From Carya illinoinensis (taxonomy: Eukaryota > Streptophyta > Magnoliopsida > Fagales > Juglandaceae): DNA of 64,000 bases. The position numbers and the translations under genes are program-made. Numbering within the stretch: position 1 is the stretch's first letter; each line of letters starts with the position of its first letter. Positions 24,707-35,639 of this stretch are shown piece after piece. The stretch is from positions 42,668,501 through 42,732,500 of the forward strand of contig NC_056755.1 of assembly GCF_018687715.1 (NCBI RefSeq), read 5' to 3'. The notes below the pieces were generated by a model that searched no databases, had not been told where the DNA came from, and saw only the letters and a list, made by a program, of their open reading frames with translations.

Positions 24707-25876
24707 CTATACGTTCCCTATTTGTGTCAGTCGAGTACTGATGGTGACCTGAGTCGCAGACATGGCAGCAAACTCTGTACGAAGCTCAGACATAGCAGAA
24801 TGGATCTCCATACGCACTGCATCGATCACTGCTGATGTCTGCTCGCTGATCGCTGCACGCACTATGTCAGCCATCTCCTCACGAGTAACACTGTGGACTG
24901 ATGCCTCGGCCCGTGTAGATGTCTCTGCAGCTACAGCTGCGACTCCATGATCTCCCGGTTGTGCATCTCTGTGAGGATCAACTGGTTCTAGAACATGTGC
25001 ACGAAAACGCAGTCTCGAGTGTCCCGTGCTGCGTGAGAGGGTAGTGCTGTTTATCGGTCCCATCGGCTCCCGTTTACGTTCAGCAACATCTGGCACATCA
25101 CCAGCACATAGTAGATATCGGGTGATCAGGACTCCGAATGGTAGTATATCCATCGAAATGTACCGAGATTCTGATCAAATCCTATCGAATATATACCCCA
25201 CCAAGTCGATAGGAATGCCACGAGCGACCCGTATCATAAATTTCGTGCGATCAATGCCAACTTCTGTCTTGTGCTGCCGAGGGTCAATGTTATTAGCAAT
25301 TATCAAATTTAATATCTTAAAGAAAGGAGATAAATCTGCCTGTTTGATGCTCTTCGTCCCATCATACGGTGGAGCATCTGGACCGACAACCAAATCCCTC
25401 ACCTCGTGATCAGCAAGGGTATCGACCTCATCAGTATAAACTGATGCCTCCTCCTCAGCTGTCTCCGCCTCAACTGAAGGATCAGACTCTCTAGGCACCA
25501 CATTCAGATATGCATCTGGCAGCCTAGGAATACCGAGATGCTCAGCAAGTCCATCTCATGAAAATACAATGGGTACTCCTCGGACAGTGATACTGTAGGC
25601 TCCAAAATCATCTGCGCTGGCACTGCCGAGTTCTCTATAGAACTCAGCAACAATGTCAATGTAGGAGACTGGCTCCCATGCTTCCTCCCGTTCATCCAAG
25701 ATAGGTCCCCAACCACGATCACTGAATATTGAGGGCAATGAATGACCCTCCCAGAGAAGACTTTGGAAATCAGAAATCTTCACTGGTCGCTCCAGTGAAA
25801 CTGTCCTCTCTCGAACTGGACCACTACTACTCTCACCAAGATTGCGTCGCTTACGTGCCGGTCTAGAAGTAGACAT
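24707..25876 (-). pseudogene. ORF2 of element A, plant transposon protein domain (PF20167-like), two stops
   Basis: On the minus strand the first ATG is at 25,876 (MSTSRPARKRRN). One frame runs to the stop at 24,707, broken only by two TGA codons (near 25,556 and 25,175), both plausible CGA-to-TGA changes. About 390 codons: basic N-terminus; a domain with WEGHSLPSIFSDRGW, IVAEFYRELG and YSITVRGVPIVFS; then FFKILNLIIANNIDPRQHKTEVGIDRTKFM-type and PFGVLITRYLL blocks typical of the putative plant transposon protein domain; and a C-terminal helical, Ala/Glu-rich tail with REEMADIVRAAI. The role in transposition is not established. It is divergently arranged with TNPD across the array and AT-rich spacer. 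A fragment of the related gene in element B is at 34,550-34,831. Confidence 0.75.
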
Positions 25877-26063
25877 TATAATCAATCTGAAATTTACAAT
25901 TACAAACTAGATATATAACATTAACAAGAAAAATACAATAAAGAACTATTTACAGTAGTTTGAAACAAACAGCAATTTAATAATATTTGATATTCTGAAC
26001 AACATTATCAACAATAAATATATTTCTCAATATCAATATTAATAATATAAATATAATATTAAA

Positions 26064-26165
26064 AACCGTTCGAACGATTACTGTAACGGTCGAACGGTTA
26101 CAGACAAACTGTTCGACCGTTAAGTTATATCGTTCAAACGCTACACATAGCGTTCGAACGATCTT
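26064..26165. repeat. TTCGAA palindrome array A2
   Basis: Cores start at 26,069, 26,089, 26,112, 26,133 and 26,153, at intervals of 20, 23, 21 and 20. Variants include GTCGAA and TTCAAA. It lies just upstream of the ORF2 start on the minus strand, possibly in its 5' intron or leader. Confidence 0.85.
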
Positions 26166-26539
26166 CGTGTCGATCGGGATTCCAGGCCGAGTCGACTCGG
26201 CCATTGAAATCCATGGAATCCTTCGATTCCTTGGATTTTACACCAAAATAAATGCAATAGAAACCTAAATAAACGTTCCTAACATGGATTTATGCAAATC
26301 TACCGATTATTTTGATGTATAAATCGGTTTACCCTAACTTAAACAATTAATCTATCAAAAACCTAAATCTAAACGATAAAATGCTTTAAAAATGAAAAAT
26401 ACCGGTAGTTAGAGGTAGAGGCTTTGAGTGGGCACTGTTGACGGCGGCGAAGACGGCGTTCAACGGCGGAGATCGACGGTTTGGAGGCTTAGAACGGAGG
26501 AAATGGAGACGTAAAGTTCCGTGAAAGTGACGTCGGGGG

Positions 26540-26547
26540 CTTATATA
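26540..26547 (-). promoter_or_regulatory. Probable TATA box of ORF2, element A
   Basis: On the minus strand TATATAAG, followed by a GC-richer leader (26,400-26,530, unusual in this AT-rich region). A palindrome pair (cores at 26,558 and 26,580, 22 apart) sits directly upstream, as a regulator site would. Confidence 0.55.
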
Positions 26548-26619
26548 TGCAGTTCCGTTCGAACGGTAAGTTAATACCGTTCGAACGTATTAACTGAATA
26601 AATATATCCATCCCTAATT

Positions 26620-27310
26620 AATCGGTTTTTCATGATAATAAATAATATTTAAATGCAATATTAGGTATTAATTATATTAAATATAATAATTAATTCAATT
26701 ATAATATATTTTAATTGTTAAATATATTAAATGCAATATATTTAATGCACTTATATATTATTAAACACTATGTATTATATATATAATTTTTTATATATAT
26801 AGTATATATTATATTATATTTAATTAAAATATATTATACTATTGAATATTATATAGTATATAGTATAAGTTATATTATTTAGTATAATTAATATAATATA
26901 GACTACTATATACATGAAGCTATGTTCATGTATTTATATAACATATATATTATATGTGATATTAACTAGTATCACATATATATACTAGTATAGATGACAC
27001 TATATAATAGAATAGTAGATATCCTATTATTAAATAATATAATAATAATATAATAGTACTAAACATTATATATATATGCATGTGATACATATAACCCTAT
27101 GCTATGATACCATATATATGTTATATATAATAGGTTAATATATGTACTTGACTATAATATTAGATGTAATATGATATTTTATACTATATATGTTACTAAA
27201 CTATATAATATATGTTTGATTATATATTATATAATTATATTACTATGGCTCTAAACTATAGTACATTTAGACTTTATTATATTTAAAGGTATAGTGCAAA
27301 AAAAAATACA
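26620..27310. repeat. AT-only spacer between divergent genes of element A
   Basis: Almost pure A/T, with many TATATA and ATTATA stretches and no gene. Element B has a spacer of the same kind in the same place (35,640-36,300) without obvious base-by-base similarity. It may serve as a shared promoter or melting region. Confidence 0.7.
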
Positions 27311-27329
27311 ATAAGCAACAATATAACTT

Positions 27330-27595
27330 AAACGTTTGAACGGTTTACTATTGGCGTTCAAACGTATAAGAATACGTTCGAACAGATATCTAAACGTTTG
27401 AACGTTAAATTAGGGGGGGAAATGTTTCCCGCTAATCGATTTGACGTTTGAACGGTTTAATATAACCGTTCCAACGTTTAATAAAAACGTTCGAATGTAT
27501 ATTTTCACGTTCGAACGTTAAATTAGCGGAGGAAATTTTTCCCGCTAGTCGATTTGACGTTCGAACGTTCATTAAACAACCGTTCGAACGTAAAT
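27330..27595. repeat. Higher-order TTCGAA palindrome array A3 (112-113-bp superunit)
   Basis: Cores start at 27,335, 27,357, 27,377, 27,397; then 27,447, 27,469, 27,490, 27,510; then 27,560, 27,583. Each set of four is spaced 20-22 bases, the sets are 50 bases apart, and the superunit is 112 then 113 bases. The 50-base gap carries GGAAA...TTTCCCGCTA followed by TCGATTTGACG both times. Confidence 0.88.
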
Positions 27596-27974
27596 GTTTT
27601 ACATTTACACGACAGAACCTCACAATCTCGCACTCGTTCCAGTCGACTCAATATCACTCCCACGCTCATTTTCTTCCAACCAACGCCATTATTCTTCAAT
27701 CTAGCCCTCAAATATTACTAACTCCTATCAATCTCTTATATTTTCGGATTAAGAGGTTGTTTTTACCGTTTGGTGAAGAGTTTTTACCGTTTGGTAGATT
27801 TTCCGCTTTATCTCTCCAAATCAGGTATTCTCCTTAAATTTGACCTCATTTTAGTTTTTATATAAGTGTTTTCGTTTGCTTACATGAGTTCGTCATATAG
27901 TTTGCTATCTTTTGATGTAATATGGACTGTAAATGTTGGGGTTTTCGGAGGTTGAAGACGAGTGATTTCTGGAA

Positions 27975-28055
27975 GTAATCCGTTCGAACGGTATTCGTGT
28001 TCCGTTCGAACGTATGTCCTTAGATCGAACGGTGACGAGCACCGTTTGAACGTTA
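27975..28055. repeat. TTCGAA palindrome array A4
   Basis: Four cores start at 27,983, 28,005, 28,024 and 28,045 (intervals 22, 19, 21). It sits in the leader of TNPD, about 260 bases before the hairpin. Confidence 0.85.
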
Positions 28056-28299
28056 TGTTGGGCAGTGTTAAAATAATTAACATTTTAAATGTAGGAGTTG
28101 AATTAAAAATTAATTATTTATAATCTACATTTAATAATACTTAAATACTTAAAAGATTCAAATAATCAAATGAGAATGAATTAAACTACAAATCATGTAA
28201 GATTTGTTATAAAACTTAATTATTTATGATCTTGAATTATTTGTTTGATACATGTTAAATATTGGCATATCTTATATTGCTTGTTCATCAATATTAGCT

Positions 28300-28375
28300 T
28301 TAGACCCGTTCGAGAGTTATCAATCCGCCTTAATTGAAAGATTGATAACTCTTGAATTGTCCAGAGTGGACAGTT
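28300..28375 (+). promoter_or_regulatory. Conserved stem-loop in TNPD leader, element A
   Basis: After TTTAGACCCGTT comes a perfect 13-bp stem, 28,313-28,325 with 28,340-28,352, and a 14-base loop. A second small hairpin (TGTCCA/TGGACA) follows at about 28,358-28,372. Element B has the same pair of hairpins at 36,644-36,690 with different bases but retained pairing. Confidence 0.75.
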
Positions 28376-28732
28376 TGGAATTGTAAGATCATTCTCCCAA
28401 ACTATCGATCTATATCTGTTATACGTCCAGCATTAAGATTTTGGCAGATTTATCCCTTGTTCTCCGGATATGCAGTTTCGGTGGTGTTGTATCGACGATG
28501 GATAAGTCGGTGCACACAACCAGACGAGCATATTTGGAGAACTATGGGGAGATGCTGCCGAAATTTTGTTGGGCGTGACAGATTATAGAGGATAGGTTTG
28601 CGACTATGATCTTACAATTCCGAATGGGATAGGACCAACTACCCGGTGTAAGGTGGCATACTCCTTGATTGATACATGATACATGCTTGTTTGTTGATGC
28701 ACACGTGATTGTTTATAATGAAGATAGTCAGC

Positions 28733-31618
28733 ATGGATAAGAGTTGGATGCGAGTTAGCGATCGTTTGGGTCAGAATTACAACGTATATGCTGAAGGTGT
28801 TAAGAAATTCTTAGAGTTTGCATTGGGTACATGCGATAGTGATGGACGTATTAGATACCCATGTAAAGAATGTAGGAATTTGCGCTCTCATAAGATAGAC
28901 TTGGTGAGAGAGCATCTGTTTGTAAAAGGTATTGACAAGGGTTATACTGATTGGGTCTTACATGGGGAACCATATCCAACTTCATTCGATGCTCCACATG
29001 AAGAAGAAGCGATCGATGAAGATGTACAACCAGATGTTGTTGGAGGTGAGTATGATGAGGATATGGAAGAAATGTTAGGTGACATCGGTGCGGGAATGTT
29101 TATGAATGAAGGTGGCACGGACACATCAAGTTCAAATGATGGGGGTCATAATACTTTTGCACGATTGTGGAATGAGTCACAACGTGAGCTATATCCAGGA
29201 TGCAGAAGACACAGTAAGTTGTCATTTACCGTAAGACTGCTACACATAAAATCAATGTGCCAATTATCAATTAAGGCTGTCAATATGTTACTTGAGTTGT
29301 TTAAGGAGGCACTGCCATCAGATAATACACTTCCTCGTAACTTCTATGAAGCAAAAAAATTGAAACGAGGACTTGGATTTGATTACAACGTAATACATGC
29401 ATGTAAGAATGACTGCATATTATTTTGGTAAGAGAATGAGCAGTTGAACGAATGTCCCATATGCCACGAATCAAGATGGACATCTGATAAACAAAATGTG
29501 CCGCAAAAGGTAGTATGCCACTTTCCATTGACACCTAGATTACAACGATTATATATGTCACGTGCAATAGCTGCAGACATGATATGGCACTCATCAGCCA
29601 GAGTTAGAAATGATGATATTTTATCACATCCTGCTGACTCTCAGGTGTGGAAGGAATTTGATAAGGAGCATACATGGTTTGCAGAAGAACCACGTAATGT
29701 GAGACTTGGGTTGGCAACAGATGGATTTAATCCGTTTGGGAACATGAGTACTAGTCACAGTACTTGACCAGTCGTACTTATGCCATATAATCTACCACCG
29801 TGGAAGTGTATGAAAGATCCATATTTCATGATGAGTTTGCTCATTCCAGGTCCGAGATCACCGGGAAATGATATAGACATACACTTACAGCCATTGATTG
29901 CAGAATTGAAAGATTTGTGGGAGAATGAGGTTGTCACATTTGATTCATCAACAGGCAAGTCGTTCAAGATGCATGCTGCCGTTTTATGGACAATAAATGA
30001 TTTTCCAGCATATGGAAACTTGTCAGGTTGGAGTACTAAGGGGAAAATGGCATGTCTAACTTGTAACAAACATACTAAATCTGAATGGCTCACTTACAGG
30101 AGAAAATTATGTTTCATGGGTCATTGTCGATTTCTACCTAGTGATCATAGATGGCGGGGAAATTCACAAATGTTTGATGGTACTGTTGAATGGGGCCAAC
30201 CTCCACCATATTTGTCTGGTGAAGATTTACTTGCACAATTTGTAGATGTTGGTTGTAATGAATTTGGTAAAAAACAACGAAAGAGAAAATGAGCTACATC
30301 TGAGTTGAATTGGACTAAGAAGAGTATATTTTTTGATCTTCCATACTGGTCAAAGTTAAAATTACGGCACAGTCTTGATGTTATGCATATTGAAAAAAAT
30401 ATATGCGAATCCGTATTGGGAACATTGATGTCAATTGAAGGAAAAACGAAGGATACATTAAACTCAAGGAAGGATTTGAAGCGGTTGGGAATAAGACCGG
30501 AAATGCAGTTGCAAGAAAATGGTTCGTCCGTTTACATGCCGATTGGGTGGTATACATTGTCAAGGAATGAAATGGCTACTTTTTGTGAGTGGATAATAAA
30601 AATTAAATTACCGGATGGTTATGCCTCGAATTTGACAAGGTGTGTGCGAACAAATGACTAGAAAATAACTGGGTTAAAAAGTCATGATTGTCATGTCCTT
30701 TTGCAGCGTATCTTGCCTATTGGTATACGTGGGTACTTGACTAGAGACGTGCGCGTGGCTTTGACTGAGTTGGGTTTATTTTTCAAAGACTTATGTGCAC
30801 GGACATTAAATGTAGAAGCTTTGGATCGAATGGAACGGGAAATTCCCATAATATTGTGTAAGCTAGAAAGTATTTACCCACCGTCATTTTTCGATGTCAT
30901 GGTTCACCTGGCCGTCCATTTGCCACGTGAGGCTCGACTTGCAGGACCAGTTCAGTATAGATGGATGTATCCCATTGAACGATTTCTTGGGAAGTTGAAA
31001 CGAACAGTTGGTAATAAAGCTCGCCCAGAAGGATCAATTGCAGAAGCATATATTGATGATGAGTGGCATACCTTCTGTTCCAAATATTTCCACGGAGTTG
31101 ACACTAAGTTTGATTGGCCAGAAAGAAACTTTGACGTTGACAGAGTAAGACAACGAAATGTGTTTTCCGTGTTTTCCCAACAAGTACGTCCACTTGATGC
31201 AGTGCGTGGTTATGACTTATGTGGAAGAGAGTTTGAGAAAGCTCAGTGGTACGTGCTGAACAATTGCCCTGAAATAGAGATTTACTTGAAGTAAGTATTA
31301 ATCTTTTCTTAATTTAGTATTCGCTCATTTACTTTCGCAAAATTCTAATAATATAAAATACATGTGGTAATCATCAATTTCAGTGATTATATTAACATGC
31401 TCAAGGAACTAGGAGTAAATGATATAGACCGGAAACATGAAGAGGAGTTTCCGAGATGGTTTGAACAACGGGTAATGACATTACATATGCGACACTTCAT
31501 TCAATACAAATAGAAAATATTGATTGTTTTTTTTATTGATATAATAGAAGTTTTACTTAATATGTAAGTTGTAAAAATGCATACCAATAATCCAAACGAT
31601 ATATCAGATGAATTGTTT
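28733..31618 (+). pseudogene. TNPD-like CACTA transposase, element A (four stops, right end lost)
   Basis: MDKSWM at 28,733 is the family start. One frame runs 28,733-31,294 without any frameshift, broken only by stops at 29,429, 29,765, 30,290 and 30,659. Domains: Transposase-associated (CKECRN, VREHLFVKGI), acidic linker, Transposase_21 (CPICHESRW; ALPPWKC-like PPWKCMKDPYF; STKGKMACLTC; DVMHIEKNIC near 30,378), and DUF4218 (30,750-31,290; FFDVMVHLAVHLP, YRWMYPIERFLGKLKR). Exon 2 is 31,384-31,472 and exon 3 starts about 31,569, but is cut after the codons for ELFA, so DUF4216 is missing. The donor GTAAGT after 31,290 and acceptor CAG before 31,384 are clear. It is the least damaged transposase in the window. 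Confidence 0.92.
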
Positions 31619-31746
31619 GCAAGTCCAATTACGTACTATATACGAATTACAAAGTCCCTCATTTTTGTACGTACGTGATTAATTAATTTTCATGACTTGG
31701 TGCGTGGATGGTGAAAATAATCAATTAAGGAATTAATTACCATAAT
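31615..31746. repeat. Dispersed ~132-bp repeat, copy fused to TNPD of element A
   Basis: Near-identical to 23,197-23,330. It begins exactly at TGCA, which both the TNPD exon and the CTNIP flank share, so the junction used or created a 4-base microhomology. The two sequences part after 31,746. Confidence 0.92.
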
Positions 31747-32228
31747 TATATATATAATTAAAGTTGACATGTGGCAATTTGTGATTTGTTCATGTGTTTT
31801 TTATTATTATATAATGTTGATAGACTATCTAGATTTATAAATAACTCAAACGTCCGCGCGGAGTTATATATATATATATATGGAAAAATCTAGTTGCAAG
31901 CATACTTGTGTACTAATATATATATTAATTTATTGTGATTGGTCAACAAGTAGATTTTATTGAAAACATTACTAATTTAACTTTTAAGAATGAAAGAATC
32001 AGTATTGATACGCAGATTAATACGCGATTTTACTTGTATATAACAAAACTCTATATATATTTCTTTAAAAAAATAGCACGTACATCATGGAGTTAGTTAG
32101 TTCTAAGTTGATCGATCGACCATACAATATCATAAAATCTTCCTTAGTCAAATTAGTTAGTTAATTCATTTTGGATCTGCCATTTTATAGAAAGTAGGAA
32201 TTATTTTAACAACTATATATATGATTTC
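31747..32228. other. AT-rich DNA between element A fragment and LINE
   Basis: No gene seen. About 31,885-32,041 resembles a small inverted-repeat element (GCAAGCATACTTGTG near the left end, ATTAATACGCG...ACTTGTATA near the right), weakly matched. Confidence 0.4.
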
Positions 32229-34550
32229 AATTTTTATTTTATTTTAGATTGATTGTTTGAATTATTTCTTAATGAGGAGGCCATGAGCATCAATAACTGT
32301 AAGATTTATTCTTTGTGTGATGGTCCTTGGTCTTTTGATAAGCAACTTGTTCTTCTCAAGAAATTTGATGGTTTGCTTCAAACTCATCATATTACTCTGA
32401 CAGAAGCCTTTTTCAGGGTACCTATCCATGATGTTCCACTCATGGCACGTAGTCAGCGGATTGGATGTAAAATTGGTGCATCCTTGGGAAAAGTTTTGGA
32501 GGTGGATTTGCTTGATGGGGAGTGTGAATGGGGAGAGTTCATGAGGGTACGAATCTGTATCGATGTCTCAAAGCTGCTTCTACGAGGGAAGAAAGTCAGC
32601 TTGGGAGGGTTAGGGACTTACTGAGTAAGGTTTTCGTATGAACGCCTGCCGGAGTTCTGTTACATATGCGGTTGAATTAGGCATGTCCAGAGGGATTGCA
32701 AGTAGGCTGTCGAGAGGGATGAATCAAGTGGGAATCTGCCTTTTGGACAATGGCTGCGAGATCTTGGTCATGCCAGTCCTGTACCGGTCTCGATTGGTCG
32801 TCAACAACCATCCACGGTGGTTCATCATGCTGCTGTGAATTCTAGGCATGAGAGGAGTGAAACTTAGAAAGACACGGCCGTTACTCAGAGGAGTTTAACT
32901 CTGGAGGAGCCGTTAACTGCAAAATTAGTGCAAAAATTAAATTAGAAGATTGATGGCATTAAGGAGGTGGAGATCATGGCTGTTGAAGATGTTGTTAACG
33001 ATAGGAGTGAATATCGGAAGCAGGTAGAAGACGAAGTGGTCAGGGACACTACAAACGAAATGGGCCCAGATTGTCATTCTGCATTGGGCCCAGATTGTTC
33101 TGACTTGGGCCTATCTCTTCATAACAATGAGCCGACTAAGATGATGCAAGTTAGTTCAAGCCCATCGACATCTTTCTGGAAGAGGAAAACAGATCGTGCA
33201 AGACAGAGGAAAACTGAAGGATGTATTTCACAAAGGAAGTTGAGTAAGTGGGGTTCAACTACCAAATTGAAGGAGGCTCAAGCAAAGAAAGGGAGGAGAA
33301 TTTCTGAGGATATTCATATTTGCTATCTTCATGAGGTTCCAGTTTGTTCATCAGCAGAGGCTGAATTTCAGCCCTGTCGAAAACCATGAAAACAATTTGT
33401 TGGAATTCCCATGGGCTTGGGAACCCATTGGGAATTTGAGCATTACGTGATTTAATCGCACGAGAAGGGCCCCACTTGCTGTTCTTGCAAGAAACGAAGC
33501 TGACAATAAGAGGTATGGATGTTCTTAAACGTAAACTGGGGTTTTTGAAATGTTTTTCTGTTGACTCTGAGGGGGGAAGTGGGGGGTGGGCTTTACTATG
33601 GAATTCGGATTTAGGGGTAGAAATTAGGTCTTACTCAAAATACCATATTGATGCTCATATTAAAATGGATGATTTAATGGTGTGCAAATTTACTGGATTA
33701 TATGGCCATCCAGATGCATCACGTAGAACATATACTTGGAACCTCATTAGAACTCTTAATTCTATTGAGCAAATTCCATGGTTAGTGGGGGGAGATCTTA
33801 ATGAAGTTTTACACCCACATGAAAAAAGAGGTGGAAGGGTTAGACCTGTTTCTCAGATAGAGGCTTTCCGAGAGGTGTTAACCGAGTGTGTGTTGAGGGA
33901 TTTGGGGTATAAAGGTCAGAAGTTCACTTGGTGGAATGGAAGAGATGGAAATGCTCACATTTTTTAGCATTTGGATAGGTTTTTGGGAAATGATTTGTTG
34001 ATTCAATTATTTCCATATTTGGTGGTTCAACATGGAAATGTTGCACACTCAGATCATCTACCAATTTTGTTTGAGTCTTCTATTTTTAAGCCTATGCTGA
34101 GGAGACCTAAACAATTTCGCTTTAAAGCTATGTGGTTGGGTGAGGGGCAATGTGAAAGTATTATTGAACAAGTTTCGAGCAACAGAGGAGGTAACCAGGG
34201 TATGAAAGAATTGATTAACCTTATTCAAGGTTGTGGACAGCAGCTTATATGGAACAGAAACTCTTTTGGGTTTGTTAAGAAGAAGCTGAATGAAGCTAGA
34301 TCAAAGCTTGAAAAAGTACAATTTAGTCATTCTCATGACCCGAATCCTAAAGGGCTTAGTCAAGCTAGAAATGAAGTTCAATTGTGGCTTGAGAGGGAAG
34401 AGGTGATGTGGCGCCAAAGATCAAGAATACAGTGGTTAAAAGAGGGAAATCAAAACACACGTTTCTTCCATTCTACTGCATCTATGCGACGAAAGAGAAA
34501 TGCCATACGAGGTCTCAAAGATGAACAAGGAAAGTTTGCTGAAGGTGCAC
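32229..34550 (+). pseudogene. L1-type LINE fragment: DUF4283, zinc knuckle, endonuclease; RT missing
   Basis: DUF4283 region 32,253-32,610 (GPWSFDKQLVLL, GEFMRVRICIDVSK). A C-X2-C-X4-H-X4-C zinc knuckle follows at 32,658-32,699 in the same frame, interrupted by TGA codons at the expected W and R positions. A basic linker comes next (32,967-33,389). The endonuclease region 33,476-34,080 shows the QETK, GGDLNE and HSDHLPI motifs of the exonuclease-endonuclease-phosphatase fold. The region just before RT (RIQWLKEGNQNTRFFHSTAS) ends at about 34,550, where DNA of element B starts. So the first part of the gene and the whole reverse transcriptase are gone. It was once a self-copying retroposon protein and is now dead. 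Confidence 0.88.
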
Positions 34551-34831
34551 AAAGGGATAAACTGAGCATCACCAGACTGCTCTCCCATTGCATGGTAAAA
34601 CTCACCGACCATCTCAGGATATGTTGTGCCCTTCTGCCAACAGATCAGGGTCCATCCACGATCGGTGATAATGTCATGTATGCTCCGTCCCTCCCAAGTG
34701 ATATCATGAAAGTCATCCAGAATGATCTCCCGCTCAACTAGTATAGGCCTCACAATCGGCTAAGAATGAGCTGCTTCGCTACTTTGGCCTGTCCGGGGTC
34801 GGGAACTTTTTCTTCCGTTGTTGCTTGCCAT
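34550..34831 (-). pseudogene. ORF2 fragment of element B (plant transposon protein domain)
   Basis: On the minus strand ATG at 34,831 (MASNNGRKSSRPR). An in-frame TAG follows after about 23 codons, then WEGRSIHDIITDRGW and MVGEFYHAMGEQSGDAQF, parallel to the N-terminal part of the ORF2 of element A. It breaks off where the LINE begins. The two ORF2 proteins share layout but differ in many residues, showing that A and B are different families. Confidence 0.75.
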
Positions 34832-34945
34832 TAATATACTGTTAATCTACAAAATAATTATGTAATCTAATTAAAGTGAATGAGAGGAATGATGATGTTG
34901 TGCTGCAGTGTTTGGCAACTGCTTATTTGAATGGATTCCAATCTA

Positions 34946-35175
34946 TTCGAATAAGGGCTGCCAAATATCTTTTTTAGTTCGAATGATTAAAATTCAATTC
35001 GAATAGCCTAAAATTCTATTCGAAAGACGTTAAAGTTCATTCGAATGACCTTAAATTCCATTCGAATGACCTCATAAAACTCCATTTGAATGAGCCTAAA
35101 TTCTATTTGAATAAAATTATATTCTATTCGAATGGCCTTGAATTCCATTTGAATGGAATTTAGAGTCATTCGAAT
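34946..35175. repeat. 21-bp phased TTCGAA palindrome array B1
   Basis: Cores start at 34,978, 34,998, 35,019, 35,040, 35,061, 35,085, 35,106, 35,127, 35,148 and 35,169. The intervals are 20, 21, 21, 21, 24, 21, 21, 21 and 21, with an outlying one at 34,946. The full form is ATTCGAATG; four-base wear is mostly TTCGAA to TTTGAA. It lies upstream of ORF2 of element B. More cores are at 35,502, 35,510, 35,578 and 35,600. Confidence 0.9.
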
Positions 35176-35639
35176 AAAACTGAGCCAAACAGACATGGCT
35201 GAGTCGACTCAGTCCTGAATCTACAATTCTTGGATTCACCATAATCCCAGATTTTAATCATTAGAAATGATTTAGGAGTGAAGCCCCATCATTTCTACTG
35301 ATTACTTTTGTGTCATTTGACCCCAAAACAACAAAATGGGGTCGGATTGATTCAAAATCTGGTCCCCCCAAAACCAATGAAACTTTCAAAAAATAACAAC
35401 CATTTAAGCTAGATGAGGACCCATACCTCTTGTTCTAGGAGATTTGAGAACTTGATCGGAGTTAGTGGTGGCGTTGTGGCTGCGAACTGCAGAGGATTCA
35501 ATTCGACGATTCGAATGAGAGGATGCACAAAATGAACGGAGAAGAAACTGTAGCGCAACTTGTATAACGTAATTTCGTTCGAACGAAAAGGAGTATAAGT
35601 TCGAATGAATTATATAATAATGTGAAAAAATATATATAG

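Larger units (their letters stand above)
24093..31618 (+). mobile_element. CACTA element A (left end present, right part lost)
   Basis: It opens with CACTATAACAAAAAAATG, followed by GGACGAAAT/ATTTCGTCC-type inverted blocks, a TTCGAA palindrome array, a minus-strand ORF2, more arrays, an AT-rich spacer, and a plus-strand TNPD. It is cut inside the third TNPD exon at 31,615-31,618, where CTNIP-flank-like DNA begins. The three bases before CACTA are ATT; no matching right target site exists because the right end is missing. Confidence 0.85.

Noticed and set aside
24762..25409. Plus-strand ORFs across ORF2 of element A
   Set aside because: They are antisense shadows of the minus-strand ORF2, which has the recognisable domain.
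24215..28055. CRISPR-like array
   Set aside because: The repeats are short palindromes with ~10-base spacers inside a plant transposon; there are no unique spacers of constant length and no cas genes.
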